The notes: generated by a model from the letters alone, not told the origin. A DNA stretch of 64,000 bases from Stenotrophomonas_A sp036403795 (GCA_036403795.1 DASWQJ010000174.1:1-64000), one strand, 5' to 3'; counted from the stretch's first letter, positions 1 to 9,197 are shown. Translations and numbers: made by a program.

Positions 1-33
1 AAACTCAAAGCGCCATGCGCCGAGCTGGCGGGG

Positions 34-110
34 TGGTGGGTCAGTGGGCCATGGATGGCCCACGTGCGGTGAGTGCGGCCATGGATGGCCGCTCGAACCG
101 CGACCCACCA
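34..110. repeat. Nested inverted repeats, REP-like cloverleaf
   Basis: Two perfect 8-bp hairpins share the core GGCCATGGATGGCC: one at 45-62 and one at 75-92, each closing on a two-base loop. They are enclosed by outer complementary arms at 34-42 (TGGTGGGTC) and 102-110 (GACCCACCA), so the segment can fold as a multi-branched structure on either strand. A further short pair, 66-70 with 97-101, encloses the second hairpin. No coding sequence overlaps it. This looks like a dimeric REP-type intergenic element; I did not find the same core elsewhere in the window. The family assignment is inference. Confidence 0.6.
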
Positions 111-230
111 TCCCGGCAGGTCGGGGCCCGCACCGTAAGTAACTAAAACCAACCGCCCAAACCACCCGCGCCCACAATAAAAACCCCAACTCGCAAGCCG
201 CGATCCAAAAGCGCCAGCAAAAGGGAGAAG

Positions 231-262
231 AACCAAAAAGAAAAGCCGCCCGAAGGCGGCCT
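231..262 (-). terminator. Rho-independent terminator of metK
   Basis: Read on the minus strand, a 6-bp GC stem (255-260 with 245-250) closes on a TTCG tetraloop (251-254) and is followed at once by TTTTCTTTTT (235-244). It lies about 25 bases past the metK stop codon. This is a textbook intrinsic terminator. Confidence 0.88.
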
Positions 263-285
263 CTCGCACAGCTGGATCGGCTGGA

Positions 286-1497
286 TTACTTCAGCTTGGC
301 ATCGGCGCGCAGCGCGTCGGCCCGATCGGTCTTTTCCCAGGAGAACGCAGTGGCGTTGACCTGCTTGCCGCCGCCGTCGGTGTAGCTGAATTCCTTCGGC
401 TTGCGGCCGAAGTGGCCATAGGCCGCCGTCTGCTGGTACATCGGGTGGATCAGGTCCAGCATCTTGATGATGCCGTACGGACGCAGGTCGAAATGCTTGC
501 GGATCAGCTTCTCGATCTTGTCGTCACTGATCTTGCCGGTGCCGAAGGTGGTGACCGAGATCGACGTCGGCTCGGCCACGCCGATCGCGTAGGACACCTG
601 CACTTCGCAACGGTCGGCCAGGCCGGCCGCCACGACGTTCTTGGCCACGTAGCGCGCGGCATAGGCAGCCGAACGGTCGACCTTGGACGGATCCTTGCCC
701 GAGAACGCGCCGCCGCCATGACGGGCCCAGCCGCCGTAGGTGTCGACGATGATCTTGCGGCCGGTCAGGCCGCAGTCGCCCACCGGGCCGCCGATCACGA
801 ACTTGCCGGTCGGATTGATGTGGAACTTGGTGCCCTTGTGCAGCCACTTGGCCGGCAGGACCGGGCGCAGGATGTCCTCGCGCACCGCTTCGATCAGGTC
901 TTTCTGCTTGACGCCCGGGTCATGCTGGGTCGACAGCACGACCGCATCGATGGCCGTCGCCACGCCGTTTTCGTAGCGCAGCGTGACCTGCGACTTGGCG
1001 TCCGGACGCAGCCACGGCAACGGCGAATTCTTCTTCTTGCGCACCTGCGCCTGGCGCTCGACCAGACGGTGCGACAAGTGGATCGCGGCCGGCATGTAGC
1101 TGTCGGTCTCGTTGGTGGCATAGCCGAACATCAGGCCCTGGTCGCCAGCGCCCTGTTCTTCGGGCTTCTTGCGGTCCACGCCCTGGTTGATGTCGGGGGA
1201 CTGCTTGCCGATCAGGTTCAACACGCCGCAGGTGGCGCCGTCGAAGCCCACGTCGGAGCTGTCATAGCCGATGTCCACGATCACCTTGCGGGTCAGCGCT
1301 TCCAGATCGATCCAGGCACTGGTGGTGACTTCGCCGGCAACGATCGCCACGCCGGTCTTGACCATGGTCTCGCACGCCACGCGGGCACGCGGATCCTGGG
1401 CCAGGATCGCGTCGAGCACCGCATCGGAAATCTGGTCGGCAACCTTGTCCGGATGGCCTTCGGAGACCGATTCAGAAGTGAAGAGGTAGCTGGACAT
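286..1497 (-). CDS. metK: S-adenosylmethionine synthetase
   Basis: MetK makes S-adenosylmethionine from methionine and ATP in the cytosol, supplying every methyltransferase in this window (rsmA, rlmM, prmC). The 403-residue product starts MSSYLFTSESVSEGHPDK, with the conserved ATP-site GHPDK motif at about residues 14-18. It carries the glycine-rich signature GGGAFSGKDPSKVDRSAAY in the second half. Length is close to the usual 380-400. The ATG at 1495-1497 has AAGGGA about ten bases upstream. The gene stands alone: the next gene, the LpxH-like one, is divergent, and a strong terminator follows at 231-262. No SAM riboswitch is evident in the 235-base upstream region, though I could not test covariance. 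Confidence 0.97.
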   Translation of the reverse strand: MSSYLFTSESVSEGHPDKVADQISDAVLDAILAQDPRARVACETMVKTGVAIVAGEVTTSAWIDLEALTRKVIVDIGYDSSDVGFDGATCGVLNLIGKQSPDINQGVDRKKPEEQGAGDQGLMFGYATNETDSYMPAAIHLSHRLVERQAQVRKKKNSPLPWLRPDAKSQVTLRYENGVATAIDAVVLSTQHDPGVKQKDLIEAVREDILRPVLPAKWLHKGTKFHINPTGKFVIGGPVGDCGLTGRKIIVDTYGGWARHGGGAFSGKDPSKVDRSAAYAARYVAKNVVAAGLADRCEVQVSYAIGVAEPTSISVTTFGTGKISDDKIEKLIRKHFDLRPYGIIKMLDLIHPMYQQTAAYGHFGRKPKEFSYTDGGGKQVNATAFSWEKTDRADALRADAKLK

Positions 1498-1732
1498 CAG
1501 GCTTATATCCCTTGATTCGGATGAAAAGATGGTTGGCGATGATACACGCGACCGCCAGTCGTTGCATTGTGCCGTTTTCAGGGTTGCCCCGGGTTAAGCC
1601 GCTCCGGCGGCGGCCGTCATCGTGCTGCCGCATCCCTGCCATGAAACGGTCGCCGCGGGCGCCGAGCATCCGCGGCATCGGGGGTGCGGGGTGCCGGATG
1701 GGCCACGCACCGCCACCCCGGGAGAACCGCAC

Positions 1733-2539
1733 ATGGCCTTGACCGTGCTCGAACCGCCGCGCCGCGCCGTCTTCATGTCCGACCTGCACCTGGGGTCGCC
1801 CCACTGCCATGCCCATGAATGCGCAGATTTCATCGCCGCCCTGAGGTGCCGGAAGCTGTACCTGGTGGGCGACATCGTGGACTTGTGGTGAATGTCGCAA
1901 CGGCGCGCGCACTGGAGCTGCGCCCAGCAGCGGGTGGTCGATGCCTTGCATGCACAGGCGGCCGCGGGCACCACGCTGATCTACGTGCCCGGCAACCATG
2001 ACCGCGCGCTGCGGCGCTTCTGCGGACTGGCGATGCCGGGCATGCAGGTGCGCCGACGGGCCATCCACGCCCTGCGCGATGGCCGGCGCCTGCTGGTGAC
2101 CCACGGCGACGACTACGACGCCACCACGCACTTTGGCGGCCTGCAGGAAAGGCTCGGCGACTGGTTGTACTACCGGATCCTCACCGGCAACCGGCTGACC
2201 AACCGGCTGCGGCGCCGGCTAGGCCTGCGCTACTGGTCGCTGGCCGAATACCTCAAGCGGCAAAGCGGCGCGGCGGAACGTTACATCCAGCGCTTCGTCG
2301 GCGCCGGTCTGGCCGATGCACGTCGCCGCGGCCTGGACGGCATCGTCTGCGGTCACATCCATCGTGCCGCCCTGTGCGAACGCAACGGGCTGATTTACGC
2401 CAACGATGGCGACTGGGTCGAAAGCCTCACCGCGCTGCAGGAAACCGCATCAGGCGAACTGCAGCTCATCGATCATGCCGGCCGGGTACTTTCCGCCATT
2501 GCCCCGGTCCGATCCCAGGCATTGCCGCGCGCGGCTTGA
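1733..2539 (+). pseudogene. COG2908 (LpxH-like) metallophosphoesterase broken by an in-frame TGA
   Basis: The reading frame encodes a calcineurin-like phosphoesterase of the UDP-2,3-diacylglucosamine diphosphatase (COG2908) family. The metal-binding motifs occur in order: SDLHLG, VGDIVDLW, PGNHD, HGDDYD and GHIH. The frame is interrupted at codon 53 by a TGA (1889-1891), directly after GDIVDLW, where relatives carry an ordinary residue. Both sides are in the same frame, so a single base substitution explains it; a TGG or CGA codon is the likeliest ancestor. An ATG follows immediately (TGA-ATG), allowing restart at 1892, but that 215-residue piece lacks the first two metal motifs. The ATG at 1733 has GGGAGA upstream. 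It is divergent from metK. It could be a recent pseudogene, a readthrough gene or a sequencing error. Confidence 0.8.
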
Positions 2540-2694
2540 GCGGCCGTTCGTACGGATCGCGAGACGAGACTGCGGTCGCAGCGCACGCGGGTCCGGCGAC
2601 GACATCTCAGGCCGGCACACACCCCCCTTGGGTGGGCGCCGCACATCACCGCGCCCGCTATCGATGGCTGCGGCCAACAGGCTAGGATCGGCCG

Positions 2695-3759
2695 ATGGAT
2701 TCCCTGACCCAGATCGTACTCGGCGGCGCCATCGCTGCCGCCGTCGCACCGGCCCGTCATCGTCGGGCCGCCTTGTTGGCGGGCGCGGCCCTGGCCACGT
2801 TGCCCGACCTCGACTCGCTGCTGCTGTGGCCGTTGGCCGCAGACCCGGTCGCCTTGATGACCCAGCACCGCAGTTTCAGTCATTCCTTGTTCGTGTTGCC
2901 CTGGGTCGGTGCATTGATCTGGTGGCTGTTCCTGCGCTACGGGCGCGTGCGCGTGGCGCAGTCACCGCAGCGCTGGTTCTGGGCGATGCAGCTGGCGCTG
3001 ATCACGCATCCGCTACTCGACGCATTTACGGTGTACGGCACCCAGTTGTGGTGGCCGCTGCGCCCGCATCCCACGATGTGGTCCAGTGTCTTCATCATCG
3101 ACCCCCTGTATACCGTGTGGCTGGCGCTGGCCTGCGCGATCGCCTGGTTCGTGCCGACACGCCCGCTCGCCAGTCGCGCGCTGGCGGCAGGCTTGGCGCT
3201 GAGCACGGCGTACCTGGGCTGGTCGTTGTGGGCCAAGCACCTGGTCGATCGCGAAGCCGATCGTGCATTGGCCGCCATGGGCCTGCAGTCCGCGCCGCGT
3301 TTTTCGGTGCCGACTCCCTTCAACACCTTGCTGTGGCGGGTGGTCGCGATGACCCCCAGCGGGTATGTCATCGGTGAGCGTTCATTGGTCGCCGATCGCG
3401 GGCGCATGCATTTCGCGGGCTATCCCAGCCAGGTGCAGGCACTCGCCCAGACCTCCGGGATGCCCGCGGTGCAGCAGCTGACCTGGTTCAATCGCGGTTT
3501 CATGCGTGCGCAGGTGCTCGACGGTGAGCTGGTGCTCAGCGACCTGCGCATGGGTATCGAACCGGAATACAACTTCAACTTCGCCGTGGCGCGCCAGGAC
3601 CCCCAGGGCCAGTGGGAGCCGCTGGTGCCGCGGCAGCTGCAGGCGGCCTATCGTGCACCGGTGGCGCGCGGTCAACTGCGCGCGGCCCTGGGACGGATGT
3701 GGTGGCGGATCTGGCATGAGCCCGAGGCGCCGTCAGCGGATGTCGCCGCTGCGAAATAA
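2695..3759 (+). CDS. YdjM/DUF457-type membrane-bound metal-dependent hydrolase
   Basis: A 354-residue integral membrane protein that begins MDSLTQIVLGGAIAAAV, the typical start of the YdjM (LexA-regulated, DUF457) family. The N-terminal half holds the family histidine pattern: LPDLDSLL, HRSFSHSL and HPLLDAFTVYGTQLWWPL. Several transmembrane segments fill the first 180 residues. The C-terminal part (about 190-350) is soluble and less conserved. Family members are predicted inner-membrane hydrolases whose substrate is unknown. It is separated by 155 bases from the interrupted phosphoesterase gene and converges with the methyltransferase gene, 18 bases away. I see no LexA box close to the start. 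Confidence 0.85.
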   Translation: MDSLTQIVLGGAIAAAVAPARHRRAALLAGAALATLPDLDSLLLWPLAADPVALMTQHRSFSHSLFVLPWVGALIWWLFLRYGRVRVAQSPQRWFWAMQLALITHPLLDAFTVYGTQLWWPLRPHPTMWSSVFIIDPLYTVWLALACAIAWFVPTRPLASRALAAGLALSTAYLGWSLWAKHLVDREADRALAAMGLQSAPRFSVPTPFNTLLWRVVAMTPSGYVIGERSLVADRGRMHFAGYPSQVQALAQTSGMPAVQQLTWFNRGFMRAQVLDGELVLSDLRMGIEPEYNFNFAVARQDPQGQWEPLVPRQLQAAYRAPVARGQLRAALGRMWWRIWHEPEAPSADVAAAK

Positions 3760-3777
3760 CGCGCTCCGCGCCGCCAC

Positions 3778-4605
3778 TCAATAGACCGTCGCGCGCGCCT
3801 GTACGAACGAATAGAAGAACACCGCATTCGGGTCGTTTTGCACATCGTTCATTTCGCGGCGCATGCCTGCCACGATGTCTTCGCTGACCGAGCCGGCCTG
3901 CAGCAGCTGGTCGGCGGCCGACAACAACAAGGCTTCCCAGAACGCGATCATCGTCTTGCGGCGGGCAGGCTCGCGATTGTCCAGGTGCAGGGTCTTGATC
4001 TCGGTATGCACATCCCGGTAGCCGCCGGCCAGCAGCAGATTGCCCAGCTTGGCGCCCACAAACGGGTCACCGCCCTGGTCGTACTGGAAATCGTTGAAGG
4101 CCATCCAGTAGCGCCACACGTTGGGCGAATAGGGATGGAGCAGGAACGAGGCATTCATCACCTCGGTCACGTACACCGGCGAGCCCGGGGCAAGGACGCG
4201 ACGGACCTCGCTCAACACCCGCGCCGGCGAGGGGACGTGCTCCAGTACCCAGCATAGGAAGGCGGCATCGAACTGGCGCGGCTCGAACGGCAGGTCGCCG
4301 GCGTCGGCCTGCTGCATCACGTAGCGCTCGCGGCACCAGGGCATCTGTTCCAGGTTGGCGCGCGCTGCCTGCAGCTGCGCCTCGCTCAGGTCCACCCCGG
4401 TGACATGCAGTTCCGGAAAGCGCCGCAACAGGATCTCCGTCTGCGCACCGACCCCGCTGCCGACTTCCAGCAGTCGCCGGGCACCGGTGTAGTCGATCTG
4501 ATTGAAGAGGGAGGCCTCCAGCAATCGGGCTTGCCGAAGCAGTCGTGACTGTTCGGTGTCGGAGAAACCGTGCAGGTAGGCCGGTGATGCGGTCGACGCA
4601 CTCAT
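3778..4605 (-). CDS. Class I SAM-dependent methyltransferase
   Basis: A 275-residue cytosolic methyltransferase of the Rossmann-like class I fold. Motif I, LLEVGSGVGAQT, lies near residues 45-56, followed by VTGVDLS (motif II), a DAGDLPF acidic loop, and LCWVLEHV before the helical C-terminal part. It resembles Methyltransf_11/25 family enzymes acting on small molecules or lipids, but the substrate cannot be told from sequence. The ATG at 4603-4605 is preceded by GGAG. It lies 22 bases downstream of dusB on the same strand and could be co-transcribed with it. Confidence 0.85.
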   Translation of the reverse strand: MSASTASPAYLHGFSDTEQSRLLRQARLLEASLFNQIDYTGARRLLEVGSGVGAQTEILLRRFPELHVTGVDLSEAQLQAARANLEQMPWCRERYVMQQADAGDLPFEPRQFDAAFLCWVLEHVPSPARVLSEVRRVLAPGSPVYVTEVMNASFLLHPYSPNVWRYWMAFNDFQYDQGGDPFVGAKLGNLLLAGGYRDVHTEIKTLHLDNREPARRKTMIAFWEALLLSAADQLLQAGSVSEDIVAGMRREMNDVQNDPNAVFFYSFVQARATVY

Positions 4606-4627
4606 GGGAGGGCTCCGGTTCGAGGTG

Positions 4628-5626
4628 TCAGGCAGCCGCAGGCAGTGACGGGGTCACGCCAGCGATCAGGGCATCGAAATAATCGGCCGTGATGGCCAGT
4701 TGCGATTGAGGCGTCTCGGCAGCGTTCACCACGGCACGGAAGCTGCCGCTCTCCGGGTGGTCCTTCGCATACCAGCCCAAGTGCTTGCGGGCAATGCGCA
4801 CGCCCTGCGGCTCGCCATAGAAGTCGTGCAGCGCACGCAGGTGTTCAAGCAAGGTGTCGCGTACGAAGGCCAGCGAAGGCGGCGGCAACACCTCGCCGGT
4901 GCGCAGGTAATGTGCAATCTCTCCGAAGATCCACGGCCGCCCTTGCGCGGCGCGACCGATCATCACCGCATCCACGCCGGTGTCGCGCAGCACCTGCGCA
5001 GCCTTCTGCGGCGAATCGATATCGCCGTTCGCGAGCACGGGTATTTCCAGTTCGGACTTGATCTGCGCGATCGTCGCGTATTCCGCCTGCCCGGTGTAGT
5101 GCTGGTCGCGTGTGCGGCCGTGCACCGCCAGCGCTGCAATGCCGCAGTCCTGGGCAATGCGGGCAATGGTCGGTCCGTTGCGATGGTCGCCGTCCCAGCC
5201 GGTGCGGATCTTCAGGGTGACCGGCACCTCGACCGCAGCGACCACGGCCGACAATATGCGCGTGACCAACGCCTCGTCGCGCATCAGCGCCGAGCCAGCC
5301 CAGGCATTGCACACCTTCTTGGCCGGACAGCCCATGTTGATGTCGATGATCTGCGCGCCATGGTCGACGTTGTAGCGTGCCGCCTCGGCCAGCTGCCGCG
5401 GCTCGGTGCCGGCGATCTGCACACTGATCGGATCCGGCTCACCCACGTGATCCATGCGATGCAGGGACTTGCGCGTATTCCAGAACCGCGGATCGCTGAT
5501 CGTCATCTCCGACGCCGCCAATCCCGCGCCCAAGCGCTTGCAAAGCTGCCGGAACGGCTTGTCCGTGACCCCCGCCATCGGTGCGAGGACCACGTTCGGT
5601 TCGATCAGGTAAGGGCCGATACGCAT
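4628..5626 (-). CDS. dusB: tRNA-dihydrouridine synthase B
   Basis: DusB is an FMN enzyme that reduces uridine in the tRNA D-loop with NADPH. The 332-residue product opens MRIGPYLIEPNVVLAPMAGVTDKPFR, the classic Dus N-terminus. It carries the catalytic-cysteine segment MGCPAKKVC and the FMN-barrel motifs VKIRTGWD-like (LKIRTGWDGDH), VHGRTRDQHY, LANGDI and MIGRAAQGRPW. I chose the ATG at 5624-5626 because it aligns with the family start; an upstream in-frame start at 5686 adds twenty unconserved residues. In many gammaproteobacteria dusB is followed by fis; here it is followed by a methyltransferase gene instead. Confidence 0.95.
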   Translation of the reverse strand: MRIGPYLIEPNVVLAPMAGVTDKPFRQLCKRLGAGLAASEMTISDPRFWNTRKSLHRMDHVGEPDPISVQIAGTEPRQLAEAARYNVDHGAQIIDINMGCPAKKVCNAWAGSALMRDEALVTRILSAVVAAVEVPVTLKIRTGWDGDHRNGPTIARIAQDCGIAALAVHGRTRDQHYTGQAEYATIAQIKSELEIPVLANGDIDSPQKAAQVLRDTGVDAVMIGRAAQGRPWIFGEIAHYLRTGEVLPPPSLAFVRDTLLEHLRALHDFYGEPQGVRIARKHLGWYAKDHPESGSFRAVVNAAETPQSQLAITADYFDALIAGVTPSLPAAA

Positions 5627-5701
5627 GCCCCATTGTACCGGCCCGCCCAGCCCCGGCCGTAGCCGCCCCCCCAGCCGCCAGAACACCTTCCGCAGCGCAA
5701 A

Positions 5702-5720
5702 GCCCCTTTGTTAAGGGGGC
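5702..5720 (-). terminator. Hairpin downstream of ribokinase gene
   Basis: An imperfect inverted repeat (GCCCCTT, TGTT loop, AAGGGGGC) lies 30 bases past the ribokinase stop. Read on the minus strand it is followed only by TTTG, so it would be a weak intrinsic terminator at best. Confidence 0.4.
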
Positions 5721-5749
5721 GCAGCCTGCGCAGCGGGATGTGTCGCGCG

Positions 5750-6700
5750 TTACGCCGAAGGCGTCAGCCGCGGCATCGAGGCTGCAGCGCCTTCGATTTC
5801 GGTCGAGCGGGCCGCAAACCGCGTGGCAAATCGCACATGCTGCGCGAACGGCTCCTCGGCCTGCTGCGCCAGCGAGGCGCACAACGCCCCGTTGAACGCG
5901 TCACCGGCACCGGTGGTGTCGATGGTCTGCGCAGGCTCGGCGCCCACGCGGTAGTACGCCTGTGAATCACCGCGGCACAGATCGTCGGCGTGCGAGATGA
6001 AGGCACCCACCGAACCCAGGGTCACCACCACCGTGCCGCCGGGCAGCAACTTGCGGCACAGGCCATGCAAGCTGCCGCCATCCAGCGCGGCCACGTCATC
6101 CGAACTCACCCGCTCGCCCACATGGCGGCTGAGCAACGCAGCGAACTCCGTCTCATTCGGGGTCAAGACATCGGCCAGTTTGAGCAGGCCGATCGAGCTC
6201 GGCGCGTTGGCCGGCGCGGCGTTGAGCACCGTCAGCACGCCCAGTTCGCGGGCCAGCGCCAACGTGGCCTCAATGGTCTCCACCGGCGATTCCAGCTGCG
6301 CCAGCAACACGCGCGCGGCGCTGATCAACTCACGTTGTGCATGCACGAAACCTTCGCTCAAGGCCGCATTGGCACCGGCGCCGATCACGATCGTATTGCG
6401 GCCGTGCGTATCGACATAGATGCCACCCGTGCCGGTGGGCTCGCCGCTGGCTTCGGCGACCAGCGCGATGCCGTCCTCCCTCGCCAGGGCGCGGGCCATG
6501 GCACCGCCGGCGTCGTCGCCCAGCGCGCACAGGAAATGCGTGCTCGCCCCCGCGCGGGCACTGGCGACGGCCTGGTTGAAGCCCTTGCCACCCGGGCCGG
6601 TGCTGTAGCGGCCAGCGATCGTCGCGCCAGGTGCAGGCAGCGCCTCGCAGCGCCACACATGATCGACATTGAACGAACCTACGACGACGACCGAATTCAT
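5750..6700 (-). CDS. rbsK: Ribokinase (PfkB family)
   Basis: Ribokinase phosphorylates D-ribose to ribose-5-phosphate in the cytosol. The 316-residue protein has the PfkB signatures: an N-terminal VVVVGSFNVDHVW, the GPGGKGFNQAVA substrate-binding turn near residue 38, and the C-terminal DTTGAGDAFNGAL motif with the catalytic Asp. I take ATG 6698-6700 as the start because AGAGAAG precedes it at good spacing and it aligns with the family; an ATG ten codons upstream is possible. It lies 52 bases downstream of the nucleoside transporter gene on the same strand, suggesting joint use of nucleosides or their ribose. No ribose ABC transporter or rbsR is nearby. Confidence 0.93.
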   Translation of the reverse strand: MNSVVVVGSFNVDHVWRCEALPAPGATIAGRYSTGPGGKGFNQAVASARAGASTHFLCALGDDAGGAMARALAREDGIALVAEASGEPTGTGGIYVDTHGRNTIVIGAGANAALSEGFVHAQRELISAARVLLAQLESPVETIEATLALARELGVLTVLNAAPANAPSSIGLLKLADVLTPNETEFAALLSRHVGERVSSDDVAALDGGSLHGLCRKLLPGGTVVVTLGSVGAFISHADDLCRGDSQAYYRVGAEPAQTIDTTGAGDAFNGALCASLAQQAEEPFAQHVRFATRFAARSTEIEGAAASMPRLTPSA

Positions 6701-6752
6701 AACAGGCTTCTCTTGGTTGTAGCGATGCAACGAAAGCAGGCCGCGGCCATCT

Positions 6753-8051
6753 TCAACCGAAGTGCGAAAGCACGCCGGCGATGGTCGCGGTCATGAAGGT
6801 GGCAATGGAGCCGCCGAGCACCGCACGCAGTCCGAACTTGGCCAGGTCGTGCCGGCGCTCCGGCGCCAGGCCGCCGATCCCGCCGATCTGGATCGCGATC
6901 GAACTGAAGTTCGCAAACCCGCACAACGCATAAGTGGCGATCAGCCGGCCTTCGGCACTCAAGCCCACGCCCGGTACTTGACCGCTCACGATGCGAGAAA
7001 GTTCGGTATACGCCACGAACTCGTTGATCACCACCTTCTGGCCGATCAGCGAGCCCACGGTAGTGGCATCGGCCCATGGCGTGCCGATGACCCACGCCAC
7101 CGGCGCCAGCACGAAGCCCAGGATGGTCGACAGGTTGGTCGGGCGCCCCAGCGCGCCGGCCAGGCCGGTGACCTCACCGAACCAGGTCAGCGGAGCGTTG
7201 ACCAAGGCGATCAAGGCGATGAAAGCCAGCAGCATCGCGCCGATGTTCAGCGCCAGGCGCAGGCCATCGCCGGCACCGGCCGCAGCCGCGTCGATGATGT
7301 TGCTGGTGTTCCTCTCCACTTCCATCTTCACCGTGCCGCGGGTGAGCGGCGTCCCGGTTTCCGGGACCAGTAGCTTGGCCACCACCAGGGTGGCCGGTGC
7401 GGCCATGATGCTCGCCGCCAGCAGGTGCTTGGCGTAGAAGGTCTGCTGCACCGGATCGGTGCCGCCCAACATGCCGACGTAAGCGGCCAGCACGCCGCCG
7501 GCGATATGCGCCATGCCGCCGATCATCATCGTCAACAGCTCGGACTGGGTCATCTTCGAGATGTAAGGGCGCACGGTCAGCGGCGCCTCGGTCTGGCCGA
7601 TGAAGACACTGGCGCACACGCTGGTGGTTTCAGCGCCGGACACGCGCATCAACTTGGTGATCGCCCATGCCATCGCCCGCACCACCGCCTGCATCACGCC
7701 CAAGTGGTACAGCACGCCCATCAGCGCCGAGAAGAAGATGATCGTGGGCAACACCTGGAAGGCGAAGATGAAGCCATAGGTGTTGGCATCCATCAGGTTG
7801 CCGAAGATGAAGGTCGAGCCTTCGTTGACGAAGCTCAGGATCTTGACGAACCCTTTGCTGAGCCAGTCGAACAGCGTACGGCCGCCCGGCACCAGCAACA
7901 CCACCGCGGCAAAGCCAATCTGCAGCAGTACCCCGGTAAGCACTAGTCGCCAGTCGACGGCGCGCTTGTTGTTGGAGAACAGCCAGGTGATGCCGATGAG
8001 CACCGCCAACCCGAACAGGCCGAAGCCGATCCTTCCCAATCCCTCGAGCAT
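6753..8051 (-). CDS. Concentrative nucleoside transporter (NupC/CNT family)
   Basis: An inner-membrane symporter predicted to import nucleosides with protons or sodium. The 432-residue product has many hydrophobic segments and both CNT signatures: FIGQTEAPL in the middle, and GQKVVINEFVAY in the C-terminal half, which matches the nucleoside-binding consensus G-x-K-x3-NEF. The start ATG at 8049-8051 gives MLEGLGRIGFGLFGLAVLI, a normal first helix; a longer reading from 8111 adds unlikely residues. It is first in a two-gene unit with ribokinase and divergent from the aldo/keto reductase gene. The substrate range (purine or pyrimidine) cannot be read from sequence. Confidence 0.93.
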   Translation of the reverse strand: MLEGLGRIGFGLFGLAVLIGITWLFSNNKRAVDWRLVLTGVLLQIGFAAVVLLVPGGRTLFDWLSKGFVKILSFVNEGSTFIFGNLMDANTYGFIFAFQVLPTIIFFSALMGVLYHLGVMQAVVRAMAWAITKLMRVSGAETTSVCASVFIGQTEAPLTVRPYISKMTQSELLTMMIGGMAHIAGGVLAAYVGMLGGTDPVQQTFYAKHLLAASIMAAPATLVVAKLLVPETGTPLTRGTVKMEVERNTSNIIDAAAAGAGDGLRLALNIGAMLLAFIALIALVNAPLTWFGEVTGLAGALGRPTNLSTILGFVLAPVAWVIGTPWADATTVGSLIGQKVVINEFVAYTELSRIVSGQVPGVGLSAEGRLIATYALCGFANFSSIAIQIGGIGGLAPERRHDLAKFGLRAVLGGSIATFMTATIAGVLSHFG

Positions 8052-8225
8052 TCGCGTCCCCTGGACCCCGGCAAAGGGAGGAAGACTAGAGCAGGGGGCC
8101 AAGGCCAGCAAGGACGACGCGGTTCAGGCCGGCATTGCCGCGGGCCACCTCGCCACGCAAGGCAAAGCGCATCGGCCTGGCGGGTAAACTGCGCGGTCTG
8201 TCGAGCGGGATCCTGGAGGAGTGCC

Positions 8226-9197
8226 ATGCAATATCGTCGACTTGGATCCACCGGCCTGCCGTTGTCGGCCCTGTCGTTCGGGGCCTGGGTGACCTTCGGC
8301 GGCCAGGTCGGCCGGGGCGAGGCCCGCGACCTGGTCGCGGCCGCCTGGGACCACGGCATCAACTTTTTCGACAACGCCGAGACCTATGGCCAAGGACGCG
8401 CCGAGACGTTGATGGGCGATGTCATCGCCGACCTGCGGTTGCCGCGCGATGGCTATTGCGTGTCCAGCAAAGTGTTCTTCGGCAGCGTCGCCGAGCCGCG
8501 TCCCACCCAGCGCGGCCTTTCCCGCAAACACGTGGCAGATGCCTGCGAGGGGGCGCTGCGACGACTGCGGGTGGACTACCTGGACCTTTATTACTGCCAC
8601 CGTCCCGATCCGGATACCCCGATCGAAGAGACCGTGCGGGCGATGGACCTGCTCGTGCGGCAGGGCAAGGTCCTTTATTGGGGCACCTCCGAGTGGCCAG
8701 CGGAGTTGATCCAGCAGGCCCGTGCCCTGGCCAGCGAGGCGGGCTGGTATGGCCCTTCGATGGAGCAGCCGCAATACAACCTGTTCCATCGTGACCGGGT
8801 CGAGCGGGAGTACGCCTCGCTGTGCGAGGACGGGATGGGGCTGACGGTCTGGTCGCCGCTCGCCTCGGGCTTGCTCACCGGCAAGTACGCGGCAGCGGGC
8901 GCGGTGGCCGGCCGGCTGGCGGAGCCCAATCAGGCCTGGTTGCGCGAACTGGTCATCGGCGAACCGGCCGAGCGCCGGCTTGAGCGCGCCCGGCAATTCG
9001 CCCAGATCGCCCGCGAGCTGGGCGGCAGCCCTGCTGCGCTGGCCATCGCCTGGTGCCTGCGCAACCGCCACGTCTCCAGCGTCATCCTCGGCGCCAGCCG
9101 GGTGGAACAATTGCTCCAGAACCTGGCCGCGCTCGCGTTGTTCGAAGGGGCGCCGCCAGAAACCTGGCAGCAATTGGAGAGCGCCATCGAGCGCTGA
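8226..9197 (+). CDS. Aldo/keto reductase, Kv-beta-like subfamily
   Basis: A 323-residue NAD(P)H-dependent oxidoreductase with the (beta/alpha)8 barrel. The catalytic tetrad is visible: Asp49 and Tyr54 in FFDNAETYG, Lys82 in SSKVFF, and His125 in LYYCHRPD. Cofactor-binding motifs VWSPLASGLLTGKY and VILGASRVEQL follow. The sequence is closest to the YghZ/potassium-channel beta-subunit group, which reduces small aldehydes such as methylglyoxal. GGAGGA lies seven bases before the ATG, a strong ribosome site. It is transcribed divergently from the nucleoside transporter and is probably monocistronic. The physiological substrate is unknown. Confidence 0.92.
   Translation: MQYRRLGSTGLPLSALSFGAWVTFGGQVGRGEARDLVAAAWDHGINFFDNAETYGQGRAETLMGDVIADLRLPRDGYCVSSKVFFGSVAEPRPTQRGLSRKHVADACEGALRRLRVDYLDLYYCHRPDPDTPIEETVRAMDLLVRQGKVLYWGTSEWPAELIQQARALASEAGWYGPSMEQPQYNLFHRDRVEREYASLCEDGMGLTVWSPLASGLLTGKYAAAGAVAGRLAEPNQAWLRELVIGEPAERRLERARQFAQIARELGGSPAALAIAWCLRNRHVSSVILGASRVEQLLQNLAALALFEGAPPETWQQLESAIER

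Noticed and set aside
1498..1732. A SAM riboswitch or clear promoter before metK
   Set aside because: There is a TATCAT-like element at 1539-1544 on the minus strand, but no good -35 and no aptamer pattern I can recognise.
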